Positions 60,898 through 64,000 of a stretch of 64,000 nucleotides of DNA are shown in pieces; the first letter of the stretch is position 1; every line of letters begins with the position of its first letter. Under the pieces are notes generated by a model that did not search any database, was not told the origin of the DNA, and was given only the letters and a program-made list of their open reading frames with translations. The DNA is from CAWCOU01 sp963797335 (GTDB lineage: Bacteria; Pseudomonadota; Gammaproteobacteria; JAURND01): assembly GCA_963797335.1 (NCBI GenBank), contig CAWCOU010000008.1, positions 62,001 to 126,000 on the forward strand, in the 5' to 3' direction. The position numbers were made by a program, and so were the translations under genes.

Positions 60898-62775
60898 ATG
60901 ACATGGAAACGAAACTATCCCATAGGCGCTGAGTTCATTGCCCATTCAGGAGTACATTTTCGGATTTGGGCGCCAGACCACGATCAAGCCACCCTTTTTA
61001 TCCAGCAGCCACAAACAAGCGAAGCCACTTCGTTTGCGTTAACCAATGAACAAAACGGTTATTTTTCCCTTTTTCTACCCCATCTTGCCGAGCAATCACG
61101 TTATTGGTATCAGTTTCCGTCCGAGCAAACGCCTCTGGCCGATCCAGCCTCACGTTACCAACCCGAAGGACCCTTTGGCCCTTCCGTGGTTGTTAACCCC
61201 GCATTTCCCTGGACGGATGAACACTGGTCAGGCGTAACCATCACCAACCAAGTTATTTATGAAATGCACATTGGCACCTTCACGCCGGAAGGCACTTTTC
61301 AGGCGGCGACCAGCAAACTAAAACAATTAGCCGAGTTAGGTATCACTTTACTTGAAATCATGCCCATTAATTCCTTTTTCGGCTCCTTTGGCTGGGGTTA
61401 CGATGGGGTTAATCTATTTGCTCCACATCATATCTATGGCAACCCTAACGAGGTTAAAGCGTTTATCAATGCTGCTCATCATCTCGGCATAGGGGTGATC
61501 CTGGACATTGTCTATAACCATTTCGGTCCTTGCGGCAATCAGCTATTGATTTTTACCAAGCAATACGCCAGTCAAAAATTCCATACCGATTGGGGTAACG
61601 CGATTAATTTTGACGAAGCCGGTGTGCGCGAATTTTTTCTAACTAATGCCCGCTATTGGATTGAGGAATTTCATTTTGATGGTTTTCGAGTAGACGATAC
61701 CTCCAGCTTCCACTATGACCCATCGCTTCACTTCTTGGGTGATTTGGTACAGACCGCAAAACGCAGTGGCGGCGCACGTCAAATTGTCGTCATCGGCGAG
61801 AATGAAACTCAGGACACGCGTTTTTTGCAAAGTCCAGATCAACAAGGCTATGGTTTTGATGCCTTATGGAACGATGATTTTCATCACGTTGCTTTAGCTC
61901 GTTATTCGGGAAAGAAAGATTCCTTCTACATTAATTACAGCGGCTCAGCCCAAGAATTTGTTTCGCTAGTGAAATATGGTTTTCTGTACCAGGGGCAATA
62001 CTATCAATGGCATAAACAAATGCGCGGCATCGCCGATTTTCAATTACCTAAATACGCGACGGTGGTTTTTTTAGAAAACCACGATCAACTGGCCAATACC
62101 TTAGACGGTAAACGTTTACACCAATTAGGAGACCCCGGAATATTTAGGGCATTGACCACTTATTTATTATTAGGACCACACACACCCCTGCTGTTTCAAG
62201 GACAAGAATTCGGCGCCAGCACTCCTTTTGTTTATTTTGCCGATCAATCGGCGACGTTAAATCCACAAATCAATGCCGGTAGAAAACGGTTTCTAGCGCA
62301 ATTCGCACGTTTGGCCACCAAGGAAGCGATGGCGATGGTTCCTGACCCCGCCAGTCCATCGGTATTTCACGCCTGCCAATTACACCACGAAGAAATTAAT
62401 CCCGCTATTTTTGCTTTACACCGCGATTTGTTGCAACTCAGAAAAACCGATACGATATTTCGCGATATGCAATCGCTAACCATCGATGGCGCTGTGCTCA
62501 CCCCAGATGCCTTTGCCATTCGACTATTTGGTGAATCCAAAGGTGATCGGTTATTACTGATTAACTTTGGCGCAGATCTTTCCGTGCAACCTGCCTCAGA
62601 ACCGTTATTAGCAGCTGGCCGCGACTTAACCTGGGAATTACTGTGGTCGAGTGAGGCCATTGGTTACGGTGGCGGCGGCGTACTGCCATTGGGTGAACCT
62701 TATTGGTTACTCTTGGCGCGATCTGCCATGGTACTGAAAACCATCCCCACTGCCGAAAGGATTAAGCCATTATGA
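60898..62775 (+). CDS. treZ: Malto-oligosyltrehalose trehalohydrolase TreZ
   Basis: TreZ (GH13_10) cuts trehalose off the end made by TreY. The protein of about 625 residues has an N-terminal E-set domain (FRIWAPDHDQATLFI), then YEMHIGTFTPEGTF, SFFGSFGWGYDGVNLFAPHHIYGNP, GVILDIVYNHFGPCGNQL, FDGFRVDDTSS (nucleophile Asp), VVIGENETQD (acid Glu) and VFLENHDQLANT. The frame opens at 60868, but ATG 60898 (MTWKRNYPIGAEF) fits the family better. The gap before it holds the 60513-60624 inverted repeat and no gene. It overlaps the next gene by ATGA. Confidence 0.95.
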   Translation: MTWKRNYPIGAEFIAHSGVHFRIWAPDHDQATLFIQQPQTSEATSFALTNEQNGYFSLFLPHLAEQSRYWYQFPSEQTPLADPASRYQPEGPFGPSVVVNPAFPWTDEHWSGVTITNQVIYEMHIGTFTPEGTFQAATSKLKQLAELGITLLEIMPINSFFGSFGWGYDGVNLFAPHHIYGNPNEVKAFINAAHHLGIGVILDIVYNHFGPCGNQLLIFTKQYASQKFHTDWGNAINFDEAGVREFFLTNARYWIEEFHFDGFRVDDTSSFHYDPSLHFLGDLVQTAKRSGGARQIVVIGENETQDTRFLQSPDQQGYGFDALWNDDFHHVALARYSGKKDSFYINYSGSAQEFVSLVKYGFLYQGQYYQWHKQMRGIADFQLPKYATVVFLENHDQLANTLDGKRLHQLGDPGIFRALTTYLLLGPHTPLLFQGQEFGASTPFVYFADQSATLNPQINAGRKRFLAQFARLATKEAMAMVPDPASPSVFHACQLHHEEINPAIFALHRDLLQLRKTDTIFRDMQSLTIDGAVLTPDAFAIRLFGESKGDRLLLINFGADLSVQPASEPLLAAGRDLTWELLWSSEAIGYGGGGVLPLGEPYWLLLARSAMVLKTIPTAERIKPL

Positions 62776-64000
62776 GCGATACCCCCATCAATCAACCACC
62801 CATTAGTGATTACGCCTATGTCGGGGATTGCCATTCGGCTGCGCTGATTTCCAGAGACGGCTCTATTGATTGGTGTTGCATGCCCCGTGTTGACTCCGCC
62901 AGCTTCTTTTCCCGGTTGTTGGATTGGGAGAAAGGCGGGTATTGCCAAATTGCACCGACGCAAGCCTATCAACTGTCACGAAACTACATGGAAAATACCA
63001 TGGTTTTGCTGACCCACTTTAAAACAGACCAAGGTGAGGCACGCCTATACGATTTTTTTCCCATGCGCCGCGGCGGCAAGCACGATCCCTATGTACAAAT
63101 CATTCGCATTATTGAAGGAGTTACTGGCTCCGTTGAATTGGAAGCCAATGTGTTGCCACGTTTTGAATACGGCACCGTGCGTCCGTGGATACGACATTAC
63201 AAAAAAACGGCGTATGTCGCGTTGGGCGGCAGCTTTGGCTTGCTGATTACCGGTGATGTGCCGCTATCATTAAAAAATCGTCACCAGCTATCGGGCACAG
63301 TGACCGTGAGCACAGATGAACGGAAATACCTGGCTATTTTGTGTCGACGTTCTGAAGTTCTCGACGGCAATGAAGTGGAGGTTCCGTCCATTGATGAGTT
63401 GGATTGCCGTTTAGAAGAAACGAAACAATGGTGGTACGATTGGGTATCACAAGGAAATATTCAGACTCCGTATAAACCACAAATTCTACGCTCGGCATTG
63501 GTATTAAAAAGTTTGATTAACGCACCCACGGGCGCCATGACGGCCGCTGCCACTACCTCCTTGCCTGAAGCACACGGCGGCAACCGAAATTGGGATTATC
63601 GTTACAGTTGGATTCGCGACTCCTATTATTCGGTGAATGCCTTAGCGGGTTTAGGTTTTGTTCAGGAAGCCAATGGTTTTCGTCGTTTTATCGAGCGTTC
63701 CTCTCAGAGTAGTGTGGAAGGTTTGCAAATTCTTTTTGGCCTTTCTGGCGAAAGAAATCTGCGTGAATACCTGGTATCTGAATTAACGGGATTTCAGGGT
63801 GCTTGGCCGGTACGCATTGGTAATGCCGCGGAAAAACAATTGCAATTGGATATGTATGGTGAATTAATCGAACTGGCCTGGCATTGGCATAAAAGAGGTT
63901 GTTCCCCCGACAATGATTACTGGACATTTTTACTACAAGTCATCGAACACGTTTGTGATATTTGGCAGGAACCGGATCAAGGTATTTGGGAAATGCGCTG
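62772..64000 (+). CDS. GH15 glycosidase (trehalase or glucoamylase type), cut by window end
   Basis: About 410 codons are visible. The N-terminal domain opens ISDYAYVGDCHSAALISRDGSIDWCCMPRVDS, typical of GH15 proteins of the trehalase/glucodextranase-like group. The (alpha/alpha)6 catalytic domain has AATTSLPEAHGGNRNWDYRYSWIRDSYYSVNAL, the family signature near residue 275. Bacterial relatives include true trehalases and glucoamylases, so the substrate is open. The start ATG overlaps the treZ stop (ATGA). In this cluster it would release glucose from trehalose or glucan. The catalytic Glu of the C-terminal part is off the window. Confidence 0.92.
   Translation, partial: MSDTPINQPPISDYAYVGDCHSAALISRDGSIDWCCMPRVDSASFFSRLLDWEKGGYCQIAPTQAYQLSRNYMENTMVLLTHFKTDQGEARLYDFFPMRRGGKHDPYVQIIRIIEGVTGSVELEANVLPRFEYGTVRPWIRHYKKTAYVALGGSFGLLITGDVPLSLKNRHQLSGTVTVSTDERKYLAILCRRSEVLDGNEVEVPSIDELDCRLEETKQWWYDWVSQGNIQTPYKPQILRSALVLKSLINAPTGAMTAAATTSLPEAHGGNRNWDYRYSWIRDSYYSVNALAGLGFVQEANGFRRFIERSSQSSVEGLQILFGLSGERNLREYLVSELTGFQGAWPVRIGNAAEKQLQLDMYGELIELAWHWHKRGCSPDNDYWTFLLQVIEHVCDIWQEPDQGIWEMR

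Overview
The window looks like chromosome of a gammaproteobacterium of the order Legionellales (Legionella/Coxiella/Aquicella-like). The main reason is a nearly complete Dot/Icm type IVB secretion locus in the canonical order icmT-S-R-Q-P-O-N-L-K-E-G-C-D-J-B. Housekeeping genes (hfq, rpoS, htpG, tamAB, fumC, pst-pho) are also gammaproteobacterial in type. The genus cannot be fixed from this window; that would need 16S or marker-gene placement.

Layout. (1) 1-9.6 kb: the hflX-hfq-miaA-htpG block on the minus strand, with a sigma32-type promoter before htpG. rpoS diverges from htpG, and amiC-tsaE-nnr follow on the minus strand. A 311-bp inverted-repeat element sits between hfq and hflX and appears to supply the hflX start. 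A 318-bp nested palindrome lies between rpoS and amiC. (2) 9.6-15.5 kb: an accessory stretch with tRNA-Ala(CGC), an antitoxin-like remnant, an Rpn-type nuclease, a PadR regulator with a membrane protein, an unknown protein, an MFS transporter, a secreted CVNH+MVL-type lectin and a small unknown gene. (3) 15.6-22.97 kb: tamB-tamA, fumC, and a family 9 glycosyltransferase broken by a frameshift. (4) 22.97-30.2 kb: a Pho box, pstS-C-A-B-phoB-phoR (pstA frameshifted near its start, PhoR without membrane helices, no phoU), a small lipoprotein gene, a tandem duplication and xseA.

(5) 30.3-48.05 kb: the Dot/Icm locus, all on the minus strand. It holds coupling-complex genes (dotL, dotM, dotN, icmS), the core complex (dotH, dotG, dotF), inner-membrane parts (dotI, dotE, two tandem dotP copies), the ATPase dotO, icmQ, and an unrecognisable gene in the icmR position. 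dotJ/icmM is not found. A sequence closely matching the Legionella/Coxiella PmrA box lies upstream of dotF/icmG. (6) 48.1-64 kb: a plus-strand alpha-glucan/trehalose cluster of glgE, a treS-maltokinase fusion, malQ, an otsA-otsB fusion, treY, treZ and a GH15 enzyme cut by the window end. Together these can make trehalose from UDP-glucose (OtsAB), convert it via maltose and maltose-1-phosphate to alpha-1,4-glucan (TreS-Mak, GlgE), and return glucan to trehalose (TreY/TreZ).

Most worth a second look: the tandem, homogenised dotP genes; the novel icmR-position gene; the long periplasmic extension on DotE; the PmrA-like box with oppositely oriented terminators beside it; the all-pathway trehalose/GlgE cluster next to the secretion locus; the lectin; and the families of palindromic repeats.
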